Source of the DNA: Campanula takesimana
Lineage: Eukaryota > Streptophyta > Magnoliopsida > Asterales > Campanulaceae
Direction of reading: 5' to 3'
Length of the DNA stretch: 64,000 nucleotides
Assembly (NCBI GenBank): GCA_026119855.1
Contig: JAOWBW010000182.1
Location: 1,585,073 to 1,649,072 of the forward strand
Positions within the stretch are counted from its first letter, which is position 1, and each line of letters starts with the position of its first letter. The translations under genes were made by a program, and so were the position numbers. Positions 9,207-20,176 of this stretch are shown here, one piece after another. The notes beneath the pieces are model-generated. The model was given only the letters and a program-made list of their open reading frames with translations. It had not been told where the DNA came from and ran no database searches.

Positions 9207-10422
9207 TTTCCCTGCTTCAGCATCTATCAAATATGGTCCTTCCCATTTTGGAGCTAACTTTCCTGCATTGAGTTCCCTTGTATTCTGAAAGACTTTGCGA
9301 AGTACTAGATCTCCAACCTGGAATTTCCTTAATCGGACATTCTTGTTGTATGAGCGAGCTATGTTCTGTTGGTAGGCAGCTATTCTGATCCTTGCAAGGT
9401 CCCTCAATTCTTCAATGGTGTCCAATTCATGAGCCAAGATATCGTCATTCAGTTCAGATGTTAATAATCCATACCTAGCAGTGGGGATGATGACTTCTGC
9501 TGGGATGACGGCTTCTGCTCCAAAAGACTAGGAAATATGGTGTCTGTCCTGTTGCATTCTTTGGTGTCATTTTGTCTGCCCATAAAAAAAATGGAAGTTC
9601 TTCTTCCCAACGTCCTTTCTTTCGATCTAACCTCTTCTTTAAGTTATTGATGATGATCTTGTTCCTTTACGCCGCTTGTCCATTCGCCTGAGGATGTACT
9701 GGTGAGGATGTCACCATCTTGACTCCCCATCTAGTCAGGAAGTCCGTTGTCTTCTTGCTGATGAACTGGGAGCCATTATCACATACTATCTCTGAAGGGA
9801 TACCAAATCTGCTAAATATATTCCTCTTGATGAAGGAGATGACTTCTTTATCACGGACCTGGACGTACGCCTCTGCTTCTACCCATTTGGAGAAATAGTC
9901 TGTCATTGCTAACATGAACACTTTGCCACCAGGTGCCTTAGGCAGTTTTCCCACGATATCCATTCCCCACGTCATAAAGGGCCAAGGAGAAAGGATAGGA
10001 TGAAGTAACTCTGCCGGCTGATGCAGGATGTCGCCATGCTTCTGACATGAATCACATTTCTTGGCATATTCGGTGGCATCTTGTCGCATTGTAGGTCAGA
10101 AGTAAACCATCCTAAGAGCTTTGGTATACAAACTTCTTCCCCCAGAATGATTACCACATATACCTTCATGTAACTCTTTAAGCACTTCTTTGGCCTTCTC
10201 AGGTTCTAGACACCTCAAATATGGTCCTGCAAAAGACTTTCTAAACAATACATTATCAATTAATATATATCTTGCATTCCTTACCCTGAATGCCCTAGCA
10301 TTCTTCTCATTAGTTTGGACGGTGCCATCTTGCAGATATTTAATGATAGGTGCCATCCATGAAGTGATTGTCTGGTTGTCTTGATCTTCCTGCATGTCTT
10401 CATCTATTCTGAAAAGTTCCAA
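9207..10422 (-). pseudogene. Integrase region of element A
   Basis: Minus strand. A zinc-binding HHCC region (HEGICGNHSGGRSL...KKCDSCQKHGD) is followed by the catalytic core (MDIVGKLPKAPGG, TDYFSKWVEAEAY, CDNGSQF, HPQANGQA) and a C-terminal GPY/F module (KLAPKWEGPYLI) near 9215. A TGA at 10096-10098 replaces the Trp usual in this position (YF-W-PTM), a G-to-A type change. The frame is further broken near 9667. The role would be insertion of element cDNA into host DNA. Inactive as it stands. Confidence 0.8.
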
Positions 10423-11371
10423 GCTCCCAAGATCTTGGAAGTCGTCTGAAAAGCTCCAACTTCTCTATGGCAGGAATGTTGACATGGATGATAGGTATAT
10501 TGATCTGAGAAGCACTTTTGAATGCTGATCCCAAATTAGCAAAGGCGTCTGCCTGAGAGTTCTCCTCTCTGGGTACCTGTTCTAGGGAAAAGCTAGAGAA
10601 TTTGCTGGCTAAAATTTTTACGATCCCCAGATATGACGTCATCTTGGCGTTCTTTGCTGCATAAGACCCATTGAAATGGTTAACCAACAACAATGAATCA
10701 CTGTATACCTGGATTGCTTTAACATTGAGATCTAAAGCAACACTTAATCCGGCAATCAAAGCTTCGTATTCTGCTTCATTGTTGGTGGCTTTAAAATCAC
10801 AGCTAATGGCCTGGGGTATTATGTCCCCTTGTGGTGACTTCAGGACGATACCCAGGCCTGTTCTTCTTGCATTGGATGCTCCATCTGTAAATAGCGTCCA
10901 CTTAAGGATGTCGTCTCCTTGAAGTTGCTGGACTTCAAGTTCTACTTCAGATTGCATACTAGGACTGAAGTCTGCCACAAAATCTGCAAGTGCCTGTGAT
11001 TTTATTGCGGTCCTTGGTTCATACCTGATATCATATGTGCTCAGCTGGACCGACCATTTTGCCAGTCTTCCTGACATCTATGGTTTTCTCATAACATTCT
11101 TGATTGGATAATTAGTACGAATATAAATAACATGGGTTTCAAAATAATGTCTCAATTTAATGGAAGCAGTAATCAAAGCTAAAATTAATTTTTCTAGATG
11201 GGAGTACCTGGTTTCCGCATCTAGTATAGTTTTACTTACATAATATATGGGGTGTTGATTACCGTTTTCTTCTCGAACTAGTACTGCGCTGACAGCTACT
11301 TCTGATACGGCCAGATATGCATAAAGAGGTTCGCCTTCTTGGGGCTTGGTCAGAAATGGAGATGTCAACAA
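10400..11371 (-). pseudogene. RNase H and second RNase H of element A
   Basis: The first part (11371-11078) carries the RT-adjacent RNase H (PIYYVSKTILDAETRYSHLEK). After a TAG at 11078-11080 (probable former CAG) the frame resumes and includes an archaeal-type RNase H with TLFTDGAS, NNEAEYEAL and YSDSLLLVN. A tandem second RNase H of this type is characteristic of Tat-lineage gypsy elements. These domains degrade the RNA strand of the RNA/DNA hybrid. Confidence 0.8.
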
Positions 11372-12415
11372 GTATTAATTTAAGTCCTGGAATGCTTTCT
11401 CATGCATCTCCGTCCATTCGAATCTGCTATTTTTCTTCAGAATGTCATAGAACGGTTTGCACTTTTCTGAGGATTTAGATATGAATCTGTTTAGAGCTGC
11501 CACTTTCCCTGTCAATATTTGCACGTCTTTAACCGTCTTGGGCGACGTCAGGTTGATTATGGCTCTGATCTGCTCTGGTCTTGCTTCAATTCCTCATTGA
11601 GTCACCATATAACCAAGGAATTTTCCAGACTTCACTCCAAAGTTGCATTTTGTAGGATTAAGTTTCATGTTGAATGCATCCAGGATGTCAAATGCTTGTG
11701 TAAGATCTCGTACATGGTCTTCATCTTTCTTTGATTTGACTACCATATCATCGATATACACCTCCATGGTTTTGCCTATCTGGTCTTTGAACATCAAGTT
11801 GACGAGCTTCTAATATGTTGCACCTGCATTTCTTAGTCCAAAAGGCATAGCAATATAACAATATATACCTGTCGGTGTGATGAAGGCGGTGTCTTCTTGG
11901 TCAGATGGTTCCATCTGGATTTGCTGAAAACCTGAAGAGGCGTCCATGAAAGTTAAGAACTCATGACCTGATGTAGCGTCTACCAGCGTATCAATGTGAG
12001 GGAGAGGAAAAGGATCTTTGGGACATGCTTTATTCAGGTCTATGAAGTCAACACACACTCTCCATTTGCCGTTTCTTTTCTCCACCACTACTACATTTTC
12101 CAACCACTTTGGATATTCAGCTTCCCTGATCATTTTCGCTTTCAACAATCTGTCAACTTCTTCCTGGATGATCTGATTTCTTTCCTGGGCAAACTTCCTA
12201 TGTTTCTGTCGCACCGGCTTAAAAGAAGGATCTATATTCAGTTTGTGAGTGATGACGTCTTTACTGATCCCCGTGATATCTTTGTGCTTCCAGGCGAAGC
12301 TCTTGACCCTTTCTTTTAAAAGATTTATCAATTCTTCTTCAAAATATGATGGTACGTCTAGGCCAATTAGCACCTTCAAGTCTGGATCTGAGGGATCTAA
12401 GAAAATTTCTTTCAC
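11372..12415 (-). pseudogene. Reverse transcriptase of element A
   Basis: The minus-strand frames contain the RT motifs in order: NGKWRVCVDFIDLNKACPKD, LTFMDASSGFQQI, AMPFGLRNAGATY, the catalytic VYIDDMVVK, and FLGYMV. Stops at 11810-11812 (TAG for CAG) and 11594-11596 (TGA for CGA) are single C-to-T type changes, and a further stop lies near 11375. The catalytic DD pair is intact. Upstream residues (DVITHKLNIDPSFKPVRQ) are the usual gypsy RT leader. Confidence 0.85.
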
Positions 12416-12463
12416 ATCATGCTCTCTTGCTTCCAGGACCTGACGTGCTTTCTTCTGTAATTG

Positions 12464-13384
12464 TTATGATTTTCGAGAGGATGTCGTCGCCTTCATAGAT
12501 GTCATGTAACAATCTTTTGCGGTCTGCTGGTCACTGTAGATCTTGACTACTCCCCAAGGCGTCGGCATCTTAACACACTGGTGATACGTCGACGGTACTG
12601 CCTTCATTGAGTAAATCCAAGGCCTGCCCAATATGACGTTGTAGCTGGTTGCACAATCTATCACGCAGAATCTTTCCATAGAGTTGACACCTTCAACATA
12701 CATAGGAAGCTTGATTTCCCCAGCTGTATCCTTCGTTTCGCCACTAAAGCCTACCAGTACCGAAGTGTTTTTTATCACCTCAAACATAGGAATATTCATT
12801 TCCTTCAAAGCTGCTACAGTTATGAGATTGACTGAATTGCCCCCATCTACAAGAATCCTCCTGACCTTGCAATTAGCTATCTGTAAGGCAATAACCAGTG
12901 CATCATGGTGCGGATCCAGGACATTATCCATGTCGTCTTCTTCAAAGGAGATGACATGTTGTGAAGTAAGCTTGGAAGTCTTGTCCTTTCTTCTTGGCTT
13001 TTCATCTTTGGCCTCATGAGCGTGCCTCTTAGCTGCAGAATAAGATGTACCACAAATATCAGAACCACCACTAATAAATTGGACTACCTTAGTTACCGGT
13101 GGGGGTGAAGGTGGTTTTTCTGGAATGGCTTCTTTGCTGTCTGTCTTGTTCTTCTGGTGGCTCAGGATTTCTTTAAGATATCCTTTTGATAACAGGTAGC
13201 TCAGCTCTTTCCTCAAGGCGATGCAATCTTCCGTAAGGTGTCCAAAATCTTCATGATATGCGCACCATTTGGATTTGTCTTTCCAAGTTGATGGCTTATC
13301 AGTTTTCCTTGGCCACCTTGCTTTATCTCCAAGATTCCCCATTGCTAGGATACCGAAGGTGTTGACATCGGCCGAAGATGTCAC
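12464..13384 (-). pseudogene. gag zinc finger and protease region of element A
   Basis: A 306-codon open frame. The finger reads KWCAYHEDFGHLTEDC (C-x2-H-x4-H-x4-C), followed by a Pro-rich linker and an aspartic protease with active-site context ILVDGGNSVNLI near 12850 (the D-G-G variant common in Tat elements) and NVILGRPWI later. The frame is open but lies within a broken polyprotein, so it is not expected to work alone. It matches element B's 30901-31370 closely. Confidence 0.8.
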
Positions 13385-13474
13385 AATGGTACTGTTGGTA
13401 TACGATGGTCCCGTAGAAGTCCTTGAAAAATTGAACGTGGAAGGTGGGGCTGAAGAATGGACAAGTGGAGAGAA

Positions 13475-13948
13475 CTAGAAAAAACCAGGATCTGAGGATG
13501 GCATCATCATCGGAGAAGTCGTCATCAAGGGAGACGACGGGGTTACACCATCAGCTGCACTGGCCATCGGGATCCATTCATTGAAGGCTGAAGGACTGCT
13601 ACCGTTGCTGAAGTTAAGGGTCCTAGGGCGAATTGGTGATACAGAATCCACCCTCTCGCTTAAGGATCTCTGTTCCTTCTGCAAGCTCACCAAGGTGTCC
13701 ATTATTACTGAGGTGTTGCTCTGCTGTTTGTCCAGTTGACTCCTCATCTGCATAAGGATGTTCTTGAGTTCAGGATCAGAGGATAAAGCCGACTGCTTCT
13801 TGCCTGCTCCATCAGGTGGCGGCGGTGGTAGAGTCCCAGAATGGCCACTTGTCGTCTTGCTTGTGCTATTGCCCCCAATCGGTGGGTTCAAACCAAGGGT
13901 TGTGACAGGAGCCTTGCTGCTGCTGGAGATCATAGGTTGAGTAGACAT
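13475..13948 (-). pseudogene. gag N-terminus of element A, capsid core deleted
   Basis: Starts MSTQPMISSSS at 13948, about 40 bp after the PBS. A Pro/Ser-rich leader and a short coiled coil (LKNILMQMRSQLDKQQ) follow. A TAG at 13475-13477 ends the frame. In element B about 820 bp of capsid-like sequence lie between the equivalent FNE(F/W)IPM and NLGDKARW points. Here they are almost adjacent (13590 and 13345), so the capsid core has been lost. Confidence 0.7.
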
Positions 13949-13986
13949 TCTGATTCGTAAAGAATTCAAACAATTAAAAAACCAAA

Positions 13987-14007
13987 GGCCCCTCGGTGGG
14001 CGCCAAA
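13987..14007 (-). promoter_or_regulatory. Primer binding site of element A
   Basis: On the minus strand TTTGGCGCCCACCGAGGGGC starts one or two bases after the LTR end. Element B has the near-identical site at 20118-20138. Confidence 0.75.
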
Positions 14008-14008
14008 C

Positions 14009-14566
14009 TGTTTTGGTAAAAAACAACAATTAAGTCTAATGATCGAATGTATGAGTTTGAGTATGAGAAGAGGGTGCAATGGAATATAATTGAATGAATT
14101 GAGATTGCAAAGACACGAGTATGTAACGAGGAAACCTTTGAGATAATAATCTCTTAGGAAAAACCTCGGGAGGTGATTATGAGCACCTACCTTCCCTAAA
14201 CGTTTGTATTGATTTTCTGGGTTACAATGGATGCAAAGGCGAATTACAGAGATGAAGTAGTGAGCGTGTGTTTGTGTTTTTTGCTTCGCCTTGCTTAAAT
14301 ACTAAAATCTAGATAAGATTAAGCTAATCTGTTAACTCTAACAAACTTCTCTATCTTTTCGGCCACAACTCCTTCTTTTGACCAAGTCCTTTTTGCCGTT
14401 GATAAGAGTCTTCTTTATAGCACATGTTTATTCCTGTTAATTTTATCTGCAGAAGAATATTAATAACAAATAATAAATAAATAAATAAAACAGTTACTTA
14501 CAACGCGGTAACTCTTCATGATGTCGCTATCTTCAGGATGTCGTCGTGGAGATTTTACCCATAACA
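14009..14566 (-). repeat. 5' LTR of element A
   Basis: 558 bp. On the minus strand it starts TGTTATGGGTAAAATC and ends ACCAAAACA. It shares blocks with LTRs at 19332-20116, 32321-32834 and 55576-56156, for example CAATTATATTCCATTGCACCC and a CACCTCCC(A/G)AGGTTTT block. The family's LTRs are strongly diverged, so the copies are old. Confidence 0.7.
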
Positions 14567-14653
14567 ACCTTAAAGGACAATGATGCAAAAATACACAATA
14601 CAAAAACATTAACGCGCATTGACATGCTGCTTGTGCCAAATAAAAAGCTATAG

Positions 14654-14841
14654 AGCAGCCAGGAATCCCATAGAAGGGGGTCAAAATCATGATATCGTGC
14701 TATTTTAAAGGGGTCAAAATGATAAAATCTCCTTTTTTTATTGGTAAAAACACTAAATTCATAGACTTGATAGGGGTAAAAATGACACCAACTTCAAAAT
14801 CAAGGGGGACACCCCCTTTACCTTGGCGTGGCTTCGCGAAT
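14654..14841. mobile_element. hAT-like MITE, degenerate ends
   Basis: 188 bp flanked by GCTATAG (14647-14653, 14842-14848). The left end AGCAGCCAGGA and right end TTGGCGTGGCTTCGCGAAT resemble the ends of the better preserved copy at 44311-44579 (CAGTGGCGAAGCCAGG), and both carry AAGGGGGTCAAAAT blocks. Confidence 0.55.
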
Positions 14842-14848
14842 GCTATAG

Positions 14849-15104
14849 TGTTTCACGTATAATAATGTGAGAAAAAACAATAAGTAAAACAAAAGACTGC
14901 ATGTCCACATTATGAGAATTATCCAGCAGGAAAAGATGTCTGATATGTGAACCGATAACCATGAGAAAGATACATAAACATACCATGGACAGTAGAAATA
15001 AATTAATGCATAAATTATCTTGGATTATTGAAATTAACTTGCAATCACCATTTCATATCACTCAATTTCGCCTTAACTCCTTATTTTGCTAGACGTTTTA
15101 TGTT
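14849..15104. other. Unassigned AT-rich sequence
   Basis: Nothing recognisable. Confidence 0.3.
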
Positions 15105-15260
15105 TCATTCCATGACTTGTTCTTACTATTTTATTCGTATTGTTTTTTGGTAAATATCAGATGAACCAAGAATCACAATCTATTGATTCCAAATTTAATT
15201 CCCTCGAACCATTGCCCAAAATAAACAAAAAATTGAAGAAGAAGAAGAAGAAGATGGTAT
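15105..15260 (+). pseudogene. Duplicated 5' piece of the serpin gene
   Basis: This stretch, including an upstream pyrimidine tract ending ATATCAG and a start MNQESQSIDSKFN, is a diverged copy of 15805-15935 at the start of the serpin pseudogene. After the shared PLPKI segment it runs into a GAA repeat coding KKKKKK and then stops matching. Probably a partial tandem duplication about 700 bp upstream. Confidence 0.65.
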
Positions 15261-15871
15261 GGTTTCATTATCCTTCTTTTACTTTATTTCCTGTTCTAAT
15301 TAATCCATGCATTCACTAACAGTTCTGTACTTCTTTTATATTTTGTGTTTCTTGATCATATCAATTTGATATATCCGTAACTATGAATCAGGTACCTTGT
15401 ATCCATAAGGTTTTAATTGCTCAATACTGTTTTTCTTTGTCTTTATTTTAACAGCCAAAAATGTATTATTGATTTCACCCAAATACTGTATAAACATCAC
15501 ATTACACCAGCCTATGGATAGCCATGTGGAACGTGTATCCTCTGTTACAGAGACATTGCATATTTTCGTTGCAGTGAGAGTAAATAAATATCGTAACTTA
15601 TTTCCCTTGTACATTGTTCTTGTGAATTGATCACTCTCTGGAACTCAAAAGCTATAAATGACTGTTTGAGTGTCATTCCATTGTCAACAATTTGTGATCC
15701 ATGTTTTCAGTTTCTTGAACAAACTGATTTGGATACTGATGGAAATTATGAGTTTCGCGAGGAAGATTTATAAATTTTGTACTAGTAGTTTATTTTTAAG
15801 TTAATTCATGGTACTTCAGGACTTGTTCTTGTTATTTTGTTGATCGTATTTTCTTTTTTGGTTAATGTCAG
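15261..15871. other. Spacer between the serpin duplicate and the serpin pseudogene
   Basis: AT-rich with no clear gene. Its right end (15805-15871) matches the sequence upstream of the duplicate at 15105-15160. It could hold an upstream non-coding exon, but no evidence decides this. Confidence 0.35.
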
Positions 15872-17227
15872 ATGAACCAAGAACCACAATCTATGGGTCC
15901 CAAGTTCAATCCCCACGAACCATTGCCCAAAATAGAGATTGATATGAAACTCGTAACACATATTCTTCTCAATGAAATACGTAAAGGGTCCTTTGGTAAG
16001 AATATTCTATGCTCGCCCTTATCACTCGAGTTTGTGCCACAAATGGTGGCTGCAGGATCAACAGGGGAGACATTATCGCAGATTTTGCAATTTATTGGAT
16101 TTAAATCCAACCAATTGGACTCTATGGAATATCTCAACCTCAAGTCTTCCACTATTATGAGAGTTACATCATCTTACTCTAATGAGCCAAAATTGTCTTT
16201 TGCTAATGGAGTTTGGGTTGATAAGTGTTACAAAATGAAACCCGCGTACAAAGAGCTTATGTGTAGCGTTTATAATACCAAAGCTGAAACTGCTGATTTT
16301 ATAAAACAGGTAATCATTTATATCTTACGCTTTTTATCTGGATACTAAAATGTATGGGACCATTTAGATTATCATAAATTAAAATACAACTCTTTTAACT
16401 TTTTTTCTTTTTTTTTTCCCCCCCAAGGCCCAACTTGCTGGAGACATAAATTCTTGGGTGGCTAATAAAACTAAAGGACTCATCAATAATATTATCGCAC
16501 CAGGATCTATAAGTGGAGATATAATGCTTATCCTAGTCAATGCTCTCTACTTCAAAGAACTTTGGGACATCTCTAGTAAATTTGAAGAAAACATGACCCG
16601 AGACTGACATTTTTACATGTTAGATGGAAGCAAAATCTCCGTTCCTTTCATGTCAAGACCCTCACCAGAGTACCTTTATCAAGCTTTTGATGGTTTTAGT
16701 GTTCTTCAACTAGACTATCAGAGAGGTGATGACATGGTGAGACAATTCTGTATGCAAATATTACTGCCAGATGAGAGAGATGGACTGCAGAATCTAATGG
16801 ATAAGTGCATGTCAGATTCAGGGTTCTTAAACAATGATTTTGGTCTCTTATGAAAAGTTCAAAGAATTATGCGTTCCTAAGTTCAAGTTTACTTACAAGC
16901 ACGATAAGTTGGTAGATACGATGAAGAGTTTGGGACTAACTCTGCCTTTTAATCGTACGTGTAAAGATTTAACGGAAATGGTAGAAATGCCGCCTGGACA
17001 TAAGTGTTTCTAATATAGTTCATCAAGCTGCAGTTGAAGTTAACGAGTCAGGTACAAAGGCGGCTGCTGTCACCACAATGTATGCTTTATGCTGCAAGAG
17101 GGGTAAACCTCCTCCTCCCACATTGAGATTTGTAGCAGACCATCCTTTTATGTTTGTTATCAAGGAGGTAAAAACAGGGGCAGTTTTCTTCATTGGGGTC
17201 GTGTTCAATCCCCTAAATAACGACTAG
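15872..17227 (+). pseudogene. Serpin (serine protease inhibitor), near full length, inactivated
   Basis: Exon 1 (15872-16309) starts MNQEPQSMGPKF and has serpin patterns NILCSPLSL and AGSTGETLSQIL. A GT-AG intron (16310-16427) joins in frame to exon 2 (AQLAGDINSWV, NALYFKELW, LDGSKISVPFM). The reactive-centre hinge VNESGTKAAAVTT and the C-terminal RFVADHPFMFVI and FNPLNND-stop are present, at the expected distance for a plant serpin of about 390 residues. Three lesions disable it: an in-frame TGA at 16605-16607 and frame changes near 16850 and 17003. The hinge and shutter remain recognisable, so loss of function looks fairly recent. Plant serpins are mostly intracellular protease inhibitors, and no signal peptide is seen. 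The reactive site may lie in the CCKRG segment (inference). Confidence 0.88.
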
Positions 17228-18510
17228 ATGGGAACATTTGGGTCAGATTTTGCGCTTGATATTCCTTCCAATAGATTAATTTTCTCGATTATGTTTGATA
17301 ATATTAGAATTATATATTTTTTTTAGTCAAAGTCGTCCAAGCAATAGTGTGGCCCAAATAAGTGAAGAGGAGACGGCCCCAAAAGTTCGGAAAACAATGT
17401 CCATTTTCAGACAGAATGTTCCAGCAGATGGGTCAACTTTGAACAATAAACTGTATTGATTGGTACTGATCCAGCCCATGAGTCTTATATGGTTAAAATT
17501 CCCTATGTGTCTAGGTTCATATTCTTCAATCGGATCATCATTTGGAGTCTTCGGGAAGGAGTTATGCTTTTTTTACTGAAATGTGTCAGAAAGTTCCGAA
17601 AATCTGTCAAGTGAATGTCTTTTGTTATCCATGTATTAGGGTGGTCAAGTGTCAAATTTGCATTAGAAATGAAATGTGTTTGGTAATTATTTCCATTTTA
17701 AAAGGAGCTAGAACGTTTCTTATTTTATGGCCAATTCTAGAAACAGAAAAAATACGTTTCTACTGCACTAAAAGCATTTCATCTAAAAACACGGGACCTC
17801 TTTGAGCTCATTGAGGGTGCGGTATCGAAAACCACCCACGTCTTTTTAAATACAAACTGAACAACAAATCATCAATCTTCCATTTTTTTCTTTTCTTTCT
17901 CCATTTCGATCCCATCCCTGTAAAAAGACTTTCTGCAAAAACTTGAATCAAACCCAGCTAATAAGGGCTTCTATTATCTTGTTCCTCCCTCTGTAATTCT
18001 TTGTAAAATCATCCAATTTATTAATCAATTCATGTAAAATTAAGCCAATTGTTCTTCGATTGGTTGTGGATTTGATATTCAGACGAGGTTCAGGACAAGT
18101 CGAGGAATTTAGCACACTCCAAATTGGATTGGCGGCTATATCTATCGACGGCGGTGCAAATGGATCTGTCGGTGGTGGACGGGAGAAGAGGAAGCGATGG
18201 GTGCCAGTCTATTGTTGCAGCCTTCGCTTAGTGTGACAATGGGGAACAAAGTGAAATGTAGGAAGATGAGCTAAAGAATGCAGACATCAGAGTATCAGAA
18301 TCAAAGGTGTGATGTGGTTGGTGACTTGGTGGAGAGAAAAGCCAGGGGATCATAAAATATGAAATGAATACCAAACACATTTTCATTCTTTCAGTATTTT
18401 ATAATTACAAATGAGAAATGACTTGAAATAAAAATATGTTTCTCTTTCTAATTTAAGATAGAAATAAAAACGATTACCAAACGCTACCTTTTTGGTTCAT
18501 TTTCATTCTA
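17228..18510. other. Unassigned; possible mobile element with captured sequence
   Basis: Inverted motifs GTGTTTGGTA (17678) and TACCAAACACA (18370) or TACCAAACGC (18476) bracket about 700-800 bp whose interior looks unlike its flanks. The interior is rich in TC tracts and has a CG-richer part at 18080-18210. This could be a Mutator- or hAT-type element that captured part of a host gene. No open frame with a recognisable domain. Confidence 0.3.
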
Positions 18511-19331
18511 GTGCCACATCGTCCCAAATAAATTACTAAATTTGTTCTTTATTAAAAACAAATTTATTCGTTTATATCCGGATATATGAAATATCCGATT
18601 ACTGAGTCCAAGTTTTGGTACCAAACATAACTTACAACATGTTCTCACCGTAACTCTTGTCCAACGTCTCCTATTTCAATCCGTCGTTTTTCTTTCCGTT
18701 TTTGTCAACAATTTAAATTGATTCTTTTTAATTTAATAATTAATTGTTTTCAATGATTAATGTTTAAATTAAGAGGGATTTTTTGCTTTTCAGCAATAAA
18801 TTCTTTCCTCGTTCAGAGCCGTTGTTTTTTCTCCTTTGTGAGAGCCTTTGCTTATTTGTTGTTTGTTTCATTTTGAAATTGCGACGATTCTTGTATTTTC
18901 TCACAATGAAGTGGATGCCAATGTTCTAACTGCACAAGGACTGTCTGTGGATTTTGAGATGTTTGGTAGGCGTTCTCTCGTCAACCCTGATTCTGCATAT
19001 AAAGTGCTCAGCGCAACATATTATCTGAGGGGTATTTCTTAGATGCCGGATTGAGGCAGTGTTCAAGTTTTACTTGGAGAGGAATCCACACATGTCAAGA
19101 TTTAGATCAGAAGTATCGTTATAGTAGATTAAGAATTGAAAAAATATTGAAATTTTGGGTGAGATTCCGGCTTTTGTAGAGTGCCATCTTTTTTTTTATT
19201 TGTGAATGAAATTAAATTTATCGTTCGATCATAATAAAAGATAAAAAATGTTCTCTCAGGCGTATATTTTTTGTCATCAAATACGACTTTTATGTCTAGT
19301 GTACCATTGGTTAGTGACAAAGACTATACAT
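18511..19331. other. Unassigned AT-rich sequence
   Basis: No supported gene. Small open frames (for example 18848-19042) have no recognisable domain. Confidence 0.3.
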
Positions 19332-20116
19332 TGTTAGGGCTACATTTTACTGAGGACGATATCTTGACTACTGCCAGCATGTGGACGTCTTCGTAATGAG
19401 TAAGTTAGGAATAACAATATTATTTTACCCTAATAAATATTCTTTGCAGCATAACCCTTGGAAATCACGTGCCAAAAGACCTAAAAGACCTATATCAAGG
19501 AAGGGATGGATTTGGTCAAGAGTTGGTTAAAGATAAATTGGATCTCACGATTTTAGGATAGTTGGTTATTTTGTTATGTATGTATTTTCCGGACGGTGAC
19601 ATTCTGACCGGCATGCAAACATCTCCACCTCTGACAGAATTATGGATAACTATTTATATTTACCATGACTAAATTTATTTATTTACAGCCCATTTGCAAA
19701 GTAAAATCATGCTACAAGGCTACCTTCAATGGATAAGAGACCAGGTCCAAGAGGTTGTTGAAGAGAATCACATCCCAAAATTATAGGGATTTTTGTTATT
19801 TTGTTATCTCCTTTTCTAGAATTTAAAGGGCAATAGAAAAACACTTAAACACACACTTGTTCATGAACTATTCCGCTGTAATTCTTCTCTGCTCAAACTC
19901 TTGTAAACATTAAAAGATTAATACAACCGTTTGGGAAGGCAGGTGCTCGTTATCACCTCCCAAGGTTTTGTGTCGGAGAGATAATTTTCTCAAGCTCTTT
20001 CCACGTTACATCCTCGAGTTCATCTTCGATTAGTTGAATCTACCCTCATAATTATATTCCATTGCACCCTCCATAGTTTAAACACTTTTTATCTTATAGT
20101 TTTTTCACCTAAACAA
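19332..20116 (+). repeat. 5' LTR of element B, with internal duplication
   Basis: 785 bp, starting TGTTAGGGCTACATT and ending CACCTAAACA. It is longer than the related LTRs (514-581 bp). Two related halves (about 19355-19470 and 19590-19705, each with a GGACG(A/G)T start and an ATTTACAG/TCTTTGCAG-type end) suggest a degenerate tandem duplication of about 235 bp. Confidence 0.65.
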
Positions 20117-20117
20117 T

Positions 20118-20138
20118 TTGGCACCCACCGAGGGGCCA
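20118..20138 (+). promoter_or_regulatory. Primer binding site of element B
   Basis: TTTGGCACCCACCGAGGGGC, two bases after the LTR end. Differs from element A's site by one base (GCACCC for GCGCCC). Confidence 0.75.
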
Positions 20139-20176
20139 TTGGTTTTTTTAATTATTTGGAACAATCATGTCTACTC

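Larger units (their letters stand above)
7141..14566 (-). mobile_element. Ty3/gypsy (Tat-like) element A, minus strand, degenerate
   Basis: Reading leftwards: 5' LTR (14566-14009), PBS, gag N-terminus, CCHC-type finger and protease, reverse transcriptase, RNase H with a second (archaeal-type) RNase H, and integrase. Two RNase H-like domains and the C-x2-H-x4-H-x4-C finger are typical of the Tat lineage. The last codons of pol lie at about 7380-7453, split off by the nested element 7454-9206. A conserved block near 7215-7245 matches element B near 31495-31520. The gag capsid core is deleted, and the 3' LTR was not found. Stops in pol are mainly C-to-T type changes. Confidence 0.75.

Noticed and set aside
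17542..17805. 87-residue plus-strand frame after the serpin
   Set aside because: No domain, and it overlaps a likely transposon end motif.
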